From positions 1 to 64,000 of the forward strand of contig CAJWVO010000001.1 of the NCBI GenBank assembly GCA_913048465.1: a stretch of DNA of 64,000 bases, in the 5' to 3' direction. Below the pieces are notes generated by a model. That model had not been told where the DNA came from. It saw only the letters and a program-made list of their open reading frames with translations, and did no database searches. The translations under genes and the position numbers were made by a program. The DNA comes from an uncultured Nitrosomonadales bacterium. GTDB lineage: Bacteria; Pseudomonadota; Gammaproteobacteria; Burkholderiales; Methylophilaceae. Positions 1 to 7,592 of this stretch are shown piece after piece. Numbering within the stretch: the first letter of the stretch is position 1; each line of letters starts with the position of its first letter.

Positions 1-1
1 T

Positions 2-679
2 TTTATCAGAAAAGACCCGCCTTTTAATAAAGATTATTTATTTTTAACTATCTCACTCGGTCTGTTAAAAAAACCAAAAATTATTAATTGCCCGCAATCT
101 CTGCAATGTCATAATGAAAAGCTTTCCATTTTAAATTTTCCAAAATTAATTCCAAAAATGCTAGTGAGTAGTAATTTAAAGGAAATAATCCAATTCATCT
201 CAAAATACAAACAAGTTGTATGTAAGCCTATCGATGAGATGGCTGGGAATAAAATTTTTCTTTTAAAAAAAAATGATCTTAATATTAATGTGACTTTAGA
301 GGTCCTTACAGATAATTACTCAACTCTAATAATGATTCAAGAATATATTCCTGAAATTAGGAAGGGAGATAAACGAATTATTATCGTTAATGGTGAACCG
401 CTAGCATATGGTTTATTAAGAATTCCAAAAAAAACTGATTTTAGGGGAAATTTAGCAAAAGGTGGAAAAGCTAAAATTTTTAAATTATCACCATCTGATC
501 TAAAAATTACAGAGGCTGTTAAACCTTATCTATTAAAACATAATTTAAATTTTGTTGGTATAGATGTGATTGGAAATTACCTTACTGAAATTAACATAAC
601 AAGCCCCACAGGACTTGTTGAAATTCAAAAGTTAACCAAGCAAAATGTTGCCAAGACAGTTATCCAAAACCTTTTTTAA
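2..679 (+). CDS. gshB: Glutathione synthetase, 5'-truncated by window edge
   Basis: ATP-grasp ligase joining gamma-glutamylcysteine and glycine in the cytoplasm. The frame is open from base 2, so the ORF-track start at 158 is only an internal ATG. The visible part begins FIRKDPPFNKDY, like the GshB segment VRKDPPFD. It continues through the loop ARIP..RGNLA..GG (here LRIPKKTDFRGNLAKGG) and ends with the metal and substrate motif TEINITSPT. About the first third of the protein lies outside the window. The small glycine-rich loop, GMGG in E. coli as I recall it, reads DEMAGN here, which is unusual. The 3' end overlaps the next gene by 35 bases. The family call is secure; full activity cannot be judged from a partial gene. 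Confidence 0.95.
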   Translation, partial: FIRKDPPFNKDYLFLTISLGLLKKPKIINCPQSLQCHNEKLSILNFPKLIPKMLVSSNLKEIIQFISKYKQVVCKPIDEMAGNKIFLLKKNDLNINVTLEVLTDNYSTLIMIQEYIPEIRKGDKRIIIVNGEPLAYGLLRIPKKTDFRGNLAKGGKAKIFKLSPSDLKITEAVKPYLLKHNLNFVGIDVIGNYLTEINITSPTGLVEIQKLTKQNVAKTVIQNLF

Positions 680-1691
680 TTTACTAATTATTTGTCTGCT
701 GCTGCTTAATAGCTCCTGTACAAAACCAAACTTCTATGAAAAAAAATTTTTAGTTTACGGGACTATTTTAGAGTTTAAATTCTTTCAAACACCAAAAAAT
801 ATTGCTGATGAAGCGATGGCAAATATTATTGCACAATTAAATGAATTAAATTCAATCTTTCATCCTTGGCAGAATACTGTAATTAATCAATTTAATAACA
901 ATCAAATTGCAAAAATTTGTGATGATAGACAAATTCAAATTATTTATAGAGCCTATCATTATGAAAAATTAACCAATGGTTTTTTTAATCCAGCTATTGG
1001 GGCCTTGATTGAAGCATGGGGATTTCATACCGATGAAGTTGTTGAAAAAATTCCAGATGATGCTTTGATTGATAAAATTATTAATTCTCGCCCCAGCTTA
1101 AAACAACTTAATTTAAATAAGGGGTGTTTAGAAAAAGTAAATCCTTTTCTCCAGATCGATTTAGGAGGAATGATAAAAGGTTATGCGCTAGATTTAGCAA
1201 AGGATGTATATCAGAAACTTAATATTAAAAATGTTTTAACTAATTTTGGTGGCAATATTTACGCTCATGGGCATCCTGAAACACGTTTTTGGGAAGTTGC
1301 TATTCAAGACCCATATGATCAAACACAACTATTAGCTAAATTAAAACTTCCACCAGGGTCCGCCATAGGCACTTCAGGAAATTATGAAAAATATTTCATA
1401 AATAATGGAAAAAGATATTCACATCTAATCAATCCAACAAATGGTAGTGCATTTTCCAATCATTCCTCAGCCACTGTTTTTATTGATCCTCAGGATGAAG
1501 TTGGATTTAAATCAGATGTTTTTTCAAAACCTTTTTATTTTTCTAGTAATTTAAAACAAACCCAGTTGAATATGAATTTTAATAGCTTTTTTGTTACAGA
1601 TCTTAATCGTAATATTTTTATTACAGAATCTATGTTAGAAAAAATTGAATGGATATTTGAGGAGGGGAAATATTTTGTTCAAGGTATTTAA
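645..1691 (+). CDS. apbE: FAD:protein FMN transferase, ApbE family lipoprotein
   Basis: Periplasmic Mg-dependent enzyme that transfers FMN from FAD onto Thr or Ser of flavoproteins. The 348-residue length is typical of the family. A hydrophobic signal ends in a lipobox with Cys25 (LLLNSSC), so it is probably anchored as a lipoprotein. Family motifs are NFGGNIYAHG, a glycine-rich GTSGNYEKYF and the SHLINPTNG region. The usual C-terminal AD..sT segment is less conserved (SDVFSKPFYF). It overlaps the end of gshB and the beginning of the NusG-II gene, so it is probably co-transcribed with both. Its flavoprotein substrate is not identified in the window; Rnf, Nqr and Nos components are typical partners elsewhere. 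Confidence 0.93.
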   Translation: MLPRQLSKTFFNLLIICLLLLNSSCTKPNFYEKKFLVYGTILEFKFFQTPKNIADEAMANIIAQLNELNSIFHPWQNTVINQFNNNQIAKICDDRQIQIIYRAYHYEKLTNGFFNPAIGALIEAWGFHTDEVVEKIPDDALIDKIINSRPSLKQLNLNKGCLEKVNPFLQIDLGGMIKGYALDLAKDVYQKLNIKNVLTNFGGNIYAHGHPETRFWEVAIQDPYDQTQLLAKLKLPPGSAIGTSGNYEKYFINNGKRYSHLINPTNGSAFSNHSSATVFIDPQDEVGFKSDVFSKPFYFSSNLKQTQLNMNFNSFFVTDLNRNIFITESMLEKIEWIFEEGKYFVQGI

Positions 1692-2028
1692 AGCGGGTGA
1701 TTTTTTAATACTTACTATATTTTGCATCATTCTATTAATGTCGATGACAATTTATTTAAACTTACCTCGTGGGGATATATTGAAAATTGACTATCAAAAT
1801 AAAACTATAAAGTATTCATTAAATCAGAATAAAAAAATTAAACTGGGTGACTTAGATATTGAAATCAAAATGAGTAAAGCGCGAGTCAGTCATTCTAATT
1901 GTAAGAATCAATATTGCGTTATGCAGGGATGGATTTCACATATTAATCAATCAATTTTATGTGTTCCAAATCTTTTTAAAATGACAATTAGTCAAAATAT
2001 AGACAAACATGACAGCACAAACTACTGA
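1675..2028 (+). CDS. NusG domain II-containing membrane-anchored protein
   Basis: A 117-residue protein with one N-terminal membrane segment (about residues 8-29) and an extracytoplasmic NusG-domain-II-like fold. Diagnostic residues are Cys76, Cys81 and Cys96 in the pattern NCKNQYC..G.I..ILCVPN. The ORF track opens at TTG 1645. I prefer TTG 1675 because AGGAGG lies nine bases upstream (1660-1665) and translation then begins directly before the membrane helix. This family usually sits beside ApbE and a Gx transporter, as here. In Gram-positive flavin-based electron-transfer loci, similar membrane proteins are named EetA (from memory). The biochemical role is unknown; a redox or metal role for the cysteines is inference. 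Confidence 0.8.
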   Translation: MFKVFKAGDFLILTIFCIILLMSMTIYLNLPRGDILKIDYQNKTIKYSLNQNKKIKLGDLDIEIKMSKARVSHSNCKNQYCVMQGWISHINQSILCVPNLFKMTISQNIDKHDSTNY

Positions 2029-2539
2029 TATTCATATCATCGCAAAACTTTCTGCAATTGCAATAGTACTTCATACGGCAGAGTTTTTTTTACCATCACC
2101 GATTTTTGGCCTGAAGCCAGGCATTGCTAATGTTGTAGTTCTTTTTTCTTACTATTTTTTTAATCTTAGCTCAGCAGTTTATGTATCTCTGATACGAGTA
2201 TTTATTTCGAGTTTGATTCTTGGTACTTTTCTAACCCCTACCTTTTTTCTCAGCTTTTCAGGTGCGCTTTCTAGTCTAGGATGCTTAGCAATTGCATCTT
2301 ATTTTTTAAATAAAAAATATTTTTCCATTTATTCATTCAGCATGCTCATGAGTTTAGGTCATGTAGTTGGTCAATTTGTCTGTGTGAGAGTATTCATTAT
2401 TCAAGATAATGGTGTATTTTTCTTAATTCCAATATTTATCATTTTTGCTTTTATTTTTGCATTGATCAATGCGTATATCGTTGACAAAATAATGAGAGTA
2501 TCCAAATCGCAGATTAAAAATGATAAAATTTACCCATGA
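2009..2539 (+). CDS. Gx transporter family membrane protein (Hpre_diP_synt_I-like)
   Basis: A 176-residue hydrophobic protein with about five membrane segments. The motif IFGLKPGIANVVVLF near residues 30-45 is characteristic of the Gx transporter family, historically misannotated as heptaprenyl diphosphate synthase component I and related to ECF-type S components. It starts 20 bases inside the NusG-II gene and ends with ATGA overlapping the next start, which suggests translational coupling. With ApbE and NusG-II it forms a recognised three-gene neighbourhood. A role in moving a flavin or quinone precursor is a guess from neighbours. The substrate is unknown. Confidence 0.82.
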   Translation: MTAQTTDIHIIAKLSAIAIVLHTAEFFLPSPIFGLKPGIANVVVLFSYYFFNLSSAVYVSLIRVFISSLILGTFLTPTFFLSFSGALSSLGCLAIASYFLNKKYFSIYSFSMLMSLGHVVGQFVCVRVFIIQDNGVFFLIPIFIIFAFIFALINAYIVDKIMRVSKSQIKNDKIYP

Positions 2540-2700
2540 AAAAAATACTTTGTTTGTTTCTATTATTCATTCTTCAATCCTGTGGAACAAAGGGTTCGTT
2601 GTATCTTCCTGAAGAGCTTTATCCTCTTGATGATTCTCAATCAAATCAAAGACCTGCTGCTGAGGAATTAGATGACTCATCAGGAACAGTGGATGAATAA
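2536..2700 (+). CDS. lptM: LptM/YifL-like small lipoprotein
   Basis: A 54-residue ORF not in the supplied track. The peptide starts MKKILCLFLLFILQSCGTKG and continues SLYLPEE. This is a lipoprotein signal with Cys16 followed by the G-x-K-G-x-L-Y-x-P signature of the YifL/LptM family. In E. coli LptM associates with the LPS transport machine LptDE at the outer membrane and helps LptD oxidative maturation. The position directly before lysA matches the conserved lptM-dapF/lysA neighbourhood. Its start overlaps the previous stop as ATGA, and its stop overlaps the lysA start. The tail is acidic and low in complexity, as usual for this family. Confidence 0.85.
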   Translation: MKKILCLFLLFILQSCGTKGSLYLPEELYPLDDSQSNQRPAAEELDDSSGTVDE

Positions 2701-3946
2701 ATCTTTACTCCGACAGGAATCAAGCCAATATTTTGTTGAAGATGTCAAACTGACAGATATCGCTAAAAAATTTGGCACTCCAGCTTATGTATATTCTAAA
2801 AAATATATTCTTGATCAAATAATTTTTTTACAAAATGCTTTAAGTGATATTGATCACCTTATATGTTTTGCAGTCAAAGCCAACTCAAATTTGAATATTC
2901 TTAAATTGTTTAAAGAATCTGGCTGTGGTTTTGATATTGTTTCTGGTGGTGAGTTACAAAGAGTTTTAACTGTAGATTCATTAAACACAAAAGTTGTTTT
3001 TTCAGGAGTTGGGAAGTCAGTTTCTGAAATTGAAATGGCATTAAATAATAATGTTCTTGCATTTAATGTTGAATCTGAGCAAGAGCTCTTCAGAATCAAT
3101 AATATAAGTAAACGTTTATCCAAAATTGCAAAAGTATCTATTCGAGTTAATCCAAATGTTGATGCTAAAACTCACCCATATATATCAACGGGTTTGAAGG
3201 ATAACAAATTTGGCATTGATGAAACAAGCGCAATTAAATTATATAAAAAAGCAGCAAAACTTGATCACATCAAGATCACTGGAATTGATTGTCACATTGG
3301 ATCTCAACTTACTGACCTCTCTCCATTTGAAGATACATTTATTAAACTGGCATCTTTAATTGATGAGTTAGAATCAAATCAAATAGTGATAGAACACATT
3401 GATATTGGTGGGGGTATAGGAATTTCATACAATAATGAAGATATCTCTCCTATTGATTTTTATGTGCAGATGATAAAAAAATACCTCTTAAAATATAATA
3501 AAAAAATTATTTTAGAGCCAGGAAGGCTCTTAATCGGAAAAGCAGGCCTAATGCTGACCAATGTTGAATACATAAAAAAATCAGAACATAAAAATTTTGT
3601 AATTGTTGATGCTGCTATAAATGATCTAATGAGGCCATCACTTTATAACGCCTTTCATGAAGTAATTAATCTATCCAATACTCAAGACTCGAATGATATC
3701 TTTGATATAGTTGGCCCTATCTGTGAAACAGGTGATTTTCTTGCAAAAGACAGAAATATTAACGTAAACCAGGGCGATATTTTAGCCATTATGGATGCAG
3801 GAGCTTATGGATTTTCGATGAGTTCAAATTATAATTCAAGGCCAAGGATACCAGAGGTAATGGTTGATAAAGATGAGTTTTACCTGATTCGTGAGCGTGA
3901 AAATTTTTCTGACTTAATTGTTCATGAAGAAAAATTCTTAAAATAA
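2693..3946 (+). CDS. lysA: Diaminopimelate decarboxylase
   Basis: PLP enzyme that decarboxylates meso-diaminopimelate to L-lysine, the last step of lysine synthesis. It is an alanine-racemase-fold barrel plus a C-terminal beta domain. The PLP lysine lies in CFAVKANSN (about residue 62). The phosphate-binding glycine motif is DIGGGIGI, and the dimer-interface active-site motif GPICETGDF is intact. The track starts at ATG 2672. ATG 2693 is preferred because it gives the usual short leader (MNKSLLRQESSQYFVEDVKL) and overlaps the lptM stop by eight bases (ATGAATAA). It is the second member of the lptM-lysA pair. Confidence 0.96.
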   Translation: MNKSLLRQESSQYFVEDVKLTDIAKKFGTPAYVYSKKYILDQIIFLQNALSDIDHLICFAVKANSNLNILKLFKESGCGFDIVSGGELQRVLTVDSLNTKVVFSGVGKSVSEIEMALNNNVLAFNVESEQELFRINNISKRLSKIAKVSIRVNPNVDAKTHPYISTGLKDNKFGIDETSAIKLYKKAAKLDHIKITGIDCHIGSQLTDLSPFEDTFIKLASLIDELESNQIVIEHIDIGGGIGISYNNEDISPIDFYVQMIKKYLLKYNKKIILEPGRLLIGKAGLMLTNVEYIKKSEHKNFVIVDAAINDLMRPSLYNAFHEVINLSNTQDSNDIFDIVGPICETGDFLAKDRNINVNQGDILAIMDAGAYGFSMSSNYNSRPRIPEVMVDKDEFYLIRERENFSDLIVHEEKFLK

Positions 3947-4022
3947 AGATCATCACATCTTAAGAAAAACTAACATAAGTGCTACGATAATTAATAATTG
4001 ATAATCAAAAAAACACAATCTG

Positions 4023-4958
4023 ATGCATAAAAAGATAATATCAATTTCATTAGCCAATCCAAGGGGGTTTTGTGCCGGTGTTGATCGTGCTATTGAAATT
4101 GTCGAACAATCCTTAGATAAATATGGTGCTCCAATTTATGTCAAAAATGAAGTAGTACATAATAAATTTGTCATTGAGTCACTAAAAAAAAGGGGTGCGA
4201 TCTTTGTCAATGATCTTAAGTTAGTTCCAGAAAATTCATATCTTATTTATAGTGCTCATGGTGTTTCAAAAAAGGTAAAATCTGATTCTGATATCTATAA
4301 ACTTAAAAGTATCGATGCTACCTGCCCATTAGTGACTAAAGTCCATAAAGAAGTGAACCATTATTTAAAAAATAATTATGAAATTATCATGATTGGCCAC
4401 AAAGGACATCCTGAAGTAGAGGGTACACTTGGACAGGACACGACTTCAAAAAAAATGCATTTGGTAGAAAAGATATCCGATATTCATCATCTTAATATTT
4501 CTAATCCAAACAAGATTGCATATGTGACACAAACGACTTTATCACTTGATGAAACTAAAGATGTAATTAAAGAATTAAAATCTAAATTTCCAATGATTGA
4601 GGGCCCAAAAGCTGATGACATCTGTTACGCAACGCAAAATCGGCAAGATTCAATTAAAAAAATATTACCTCAAGCAGATATTCTTTTTGTAGTTGGATCA
4701 AAAAATAGTTCTAATTCAAATCGTTTAAAAGAACTGGGCGAAAAAAAAGGGGTACCCAGTATATTGATAGATGATATGTCTGATTTTAATCCCGCCTGGC
4801 TTGATAATAAAAAAAATATTGCTATTACTGCAGGTGCCTCAGCACCTGAAATTTTAATCAAACAGCTTACTAAATTAATACAATCTCATTCCAATACAAT
4901 TATTAATGAAATTGATGGTCCTAAAGAAAATATAAAATTTAAATTACCAATCATTTAG
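4023..4958 (+). CDS. ispH: 4-hydroxy-3-methylbut-2-enyl diphosphate reductase
   Basis: Last enzyme of the MEP isoprenoid pathway; it reduces HMBPP to IPP and DMAPP using a [4Fe-4S] cluster. The 311-residue length is normal. The three cluster cysteines are visible at Cys17 (NPRGFCAGVDRA), Cys101 (DATCPLVTKVH) and Cys201 (DDICYATQNRQ). The catalytic region EGTLGQ and the substrate loop GSKNSSNSNRL are also present. It stands 76 bases after lysA and five bases before nudB. Together with uppP downstream in the window it feeds the polyprenyl carrier supply. Confidence 0.97.
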   Translation: MHKKIISISLANPRGFCAGVDRAIEIVEQSLDKYGAPIYVKNEVVHNKFVIESLKKRGAIFVNDLKLVPENSYLIYSAHGVSKKVKSDSDIYKLKSIDATCPLVTKVHKEVNHYLKNNYEIIMIGHKGHPEVEGTLGQDTTSKKMHLVEKISDIHHLNISNPNKIAYVTQTTLSLDETKDVIKELKSKFPMIEGPKADDICYATQNRQDSIKKILPQADILFVVGSKNSSNSNRLKELGEKKGVPSILIDDMSDFNPAWLDNKKNIAITAGASAPEILIKQLTKLIQSHSNTIINEIDGPKENIKFKLPII

Positions 4959-4963
4959 TTGTT

Positions 4964-5401
4964 TTGAAAAAAATACCAATATCTATTCAGGTCATCATCT
5001 TTTGTGATGTTAAAAACATTTTACTTTTACAAAGAAAAGATAATCTCAATTATTGGCAGTCAGTTACTGGAAGTATTGAAAAAGATGAATCACCTAAGCA
5101 ATGTGCTGGACGAGAAGTATTTGAGGAAACTGGATTAATTGTAAATGATTATAATTTTTACTCACTCAATCAAATGAATCAATACCAGATTTATCCTGAA
5201 TGGAAACACCGTTATGATGAAAATGTCTCAACCAATATTGAACATTTGTTTGCCTTACAATTGCATAAAAAAGAACATATAATAATCAACCCACAAGAGC
5301 ACATTGAATACATATGGACCGATCTGGAAGATGCTATAAAAAAAGTATTTTCCTGGACCAACAGAAATGCTTTAATTAATTTTAAAAAATTATATGAATG
5401 A
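4964..5401 (+). CDS. nudB: Dihydroneopterin triphosphate diphosphatase (Nudix)
   Basis: Nudix hydrolase that removes pyrophosphate from dihydroneopterin triphosphate in folate synthesis. The Nudix box GSIEKDESPKQCAGREVFEETG is intact (about residues 36-58) and is preceded by NYWQSVTGS, a feature of the NudB branch. The later tract EWKHRYDENVSTNIEHLFAL also matches NudB. The start is TTG, five bases after the ispH stop, and the 3' end overlaps nadA by eight bases. Folate supply would serve the C1 metabolism expected in a methylotroph (inference). Confidence 0.85.
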   Translation: MKKIPISIQVIIFCDVKNILLLQRKDNLNYWQSVTGSIEKDESPKQCAGREVFEETGLIVNDYNFYSLNQMNQYQIYPEWKHRYDENVSTNIEHLFALQLHKKEHIIINPQEHIEYIWTDLEDAIKKVFSWTNRNALINFKKLYE

Positions 5402-6491
5402 AACCGTAATACAATTTGAAAAATTTCATCAACTTCAAGAAAATGATTGTCAGCAAAAAATCATAGATGCCAAGTCGAAGCTTAAAGACAAACTTGTTAT
5501 CCTTGGCCATCATTATCAAAATGAATCAGTATATCGACACGCTGATTTCACCGGAGATTCCCTCAAATTAGCACAATATACTCAAAACCTTGAAGCGCAA
5601 TATATTATTTTTCTTGGCGTTCATTTTATGGCTGAAGTCTCTAATATCTTATCTCGAAATGATCAAGTAACAATACTCCCTGATCTTTCTGCAGGATGTC
5701 AAATGGCGGATATGGCTGACCTACAAAAGGTGCAAAGAACATATCGTGAATTAAATAAAGCCTTAAACTTTGATGAAGTTATCACTCCAATTACTTACAT
5801 TAATTCTGCAGCTGATTTAAAAGCCTTTTGTGGAGAGCATGATGGCATCGTCTGTACCTCAACTAATGCTCCAAAGGTTCTTGAGTGGGCGTTTCAACAA
5901 AAAGAAAAAGTATTATTCTTCCCTGATCAACATCTAGGTAGATGGACCGGATTTAAAATGGGCATTGATCTTGATGAAATGGTTGTTTGGGATCCTGATT
6001 TACCCTTAGGAGGATTAACAAATGAACAAATATATCGAGCTAAAATCCTTCTATGGAAAGGTCATTGTGCGGTTCATCAGATGTTCCGGGAGGATCATAT
6101 TAAAAAATTTAGAGAAGAAAATCCTGACGGTATAGTTATTTCTCATCCTGAATCCCCTTTTGAGGTCTGTGTTAACTCAGATATGGTTGGATCCACTGAA
6201 TTTATTTTGAATACCATTAAAAAAGCTGAAACGGGAACAAAATGGTTAGTTGGGACTGAATTAAATCTGGTGAATCGTCTCGCTAATGAAATGATTAAAG
6301 AAGAAAAGATCGTTAAATTTATGTCACATATCGTATGTGAATGCACAACCATGGCTAGAATAGATCCTCAACATTTATCATGGGTTCTAGATAATTTACT
6401 TGAAGGGAAAGTGGTTAATGAAATAGTCGTACCCCCATCAATCGCTCAGTCCGCTAAAGTTGCACTGGATAGGATGATGGCGATTATCTGA
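5394..6491 (+). CDS. nadA: Quinolinate synthase A
   Basis: [4Fe-4S] enzyme that condenses iminoaspartate with dihydroxyacetone phosphate to quinolinate in de novo NAD synthesis. The 365 residues fit the long proteobacterial NadA type. Motifs are ILGHHYQNESVYRHADFTGDS near the N-terminus, DLSAGCQMADMA with a cluster Cys, FFPDQHLGRWTG, and the C-terminal CECTTMARI with another Cys. The start overlaps the nudB stop (ATGAATGA). NadB and NadC are not in the window. Confidence 0.97.
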   Translation: MNETVIQFEKFHQLQENDCQQKIIDAKSKLKDKLVILGHHYQNESVYRHADFTGDSLKLAQYTQNLEAQYIIFLGVHFMAEVSNILSRNDQVTILPDLSAGCQMADMADLQKVQRTYRELNKALNFDEVITPITYINSAADLKAFCGEHDGIVCTSTNAPKVLEWAFQQKEKVLFFPDQHLGRWTGFKMGIDLDEMVVWDPDLPLGGLTNEQIYRAKILLWKGHCAVHQMFREDHIKKFREENPDGIVISHPESPFEVCVNSDMVGSTEFILNTIKKAETGTKWLVGTELNLVNRLANEMIKEEKIVKFMSHIVCECTTMARIDPQHLSWVLDNLLEGKVVNEIVVPPSIAQSAKVALDRMMAII

Positions 6492-6538
6492 TTGTGAATT
6501 ATGAGTCAAATCAACTTAAACAACAACTAAACTTGAAT

Positions 6539-6850
6539 TTAAATCATTAAACGTTTAATTGTTGTGTTGTTAATGATATGTGATTGAATAATTTCATCAA
6601 TATCTGATTCATCAATAAACGTATACCAAACCGCATCTGGATAAACAACCAACATAGGTCCGTCTGAACAACGATCAAAACAGCCGGAACGATTAATTCT
6701 CACCAAACCTTTACCACGCAAATTTAATGATTTAATTCTTTGCTTCATATAATCAAAAATTTTTAGTGCATTAAATTGTGAACAACATTGTGCGCCGTCG
6801 CCCCTTTCATTAAGACAAATAAAAATATGATATTTATAATAATTGTTCAT
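6539..6850 (-). CDS. (2Fe-2S) thioredoxin-like ferredoxin
   Basis: A 103-residue thioredoxin-like ferredoxin of the kind annotated as NADH dehydrogenase 24 kDa subunit-like or Shethna-type protein. Likely cluster ligands are in IFICLNERG..CC near the N-terminus and in SGCFDRCSDGPMLVVYPD. The last motif is typical of these small proteins and of the C-terminal domains of NuoE and HoxE. It follows a tonB-like gene by one base on the same strand. The electron partner is unknown. Confidence 0.82.
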   Translation of the reverse strand: MNNYYKYHIFICLNERGDGAQCCSQFNALKIFDYMKQRIKSLNLRGKGLVRINRSGCFDRCSDGPMLVVYPDAVWYTFIDESDIDEIIQSHIINNTTIKRLMI

Positions 6851-6851
6851 A

Positions 6852-7592
6852 TCACTCCATTAAATTATTTGTAAATCTCCATATCCGTCTAATCTGCAAA
6901 GTATCTACTTGTTCTTTAATTGACGGAGGAAAAGGGGCATAGGGTGATCCAAGATTCACAATTTTTTTCGCTGCATCATCCAATTGAGGAACTCCTGAAG
7001 ACTTATTAATTTTTATATCTAAAACCTCACCTTGATCATTCAGTATTACCGTCATAACCAGTGACTCACTAATTCCATTTCTAGCCGCTGCGGGATAATT
7101 TAAAGCCCCTATTTTTTCTACTTTATTTTTCCACACCTTATAATAAGACTGAAAATCACGTTCTTTAGTTTTACTAGATATGATCTTTGTTCTTTTATCC
7201 ATTTTTTTCTTATCGACAATATCAGATAATTGAGACTGGATAAAAGATGGATCAAGATTAATTGGTTTTAATTTTTTCTCTTCAACTACTTCTTCTAGTT
7301 TGCTTTCTGGGGTTGAAATGAAGGTTGATTCTTTAGTTTCTTTTATAATTTGTTGTTGGAATTTTTTTTGATCCTGATTTATTTTTTTTATAACTTCTGG
7401 CTTATCCTCTTTTTTTAGATCAATCGTTTCTATATCCATTACTTGATTAGGTATTTTTAAAATATTGACGATCAATTCTTTTTCATTAACTACTTCGTTA
7501 GATTTTAAATTAAAAAAATAAAAGAGGCTCCCATGAAGCAGGACTGAAATAATGAAAAAAATTGAAAAATAATTTGATTTAAGAACTTTCAT
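6852..7592 (-). CDS. tonB: TonB family protein
   Basis: A 246-residue periplasm-spanning protein. It has an N-terminal membrane anchor (about residues 8-27), then a Lys/Glu-rich linker and a C-terminal TonB domain. That domain begins LNYPAAARNGISESLVMTV and ends RRIWRF, with the typical PYAPFPP stretch between. TonB transfers ExbBD-derived energy to outer-membrane receptors. No exbB/exbD or TonB-dependent receptor gene is in the window. The linker is poor in proline compared with classical TonB. The gene overlaps mpl by 14 bases. Confidence 0.85.
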   Translation of the reverse strand: MKVLKSNYFSIFFIISVLLHGSLFYFFNLKSNEVVNEKELIVNILKIPNQVMDIETIDLKKEDKPEVIKKINQDQKKFQQQIIKETKESTFISTPESKLEEVVEEKKLKPINLDPSFIQSQLSDIVDKKKMDKRTKIISSKTKERDFQSYYKVWKNKVEKIGALNYPAAARNGISESLVMTVILNDQGEVLDIKINKSSGVPQLDDAAKKIVNLGSPYAPFPPSIKEQVDTLQIRRIWRFTNNLME

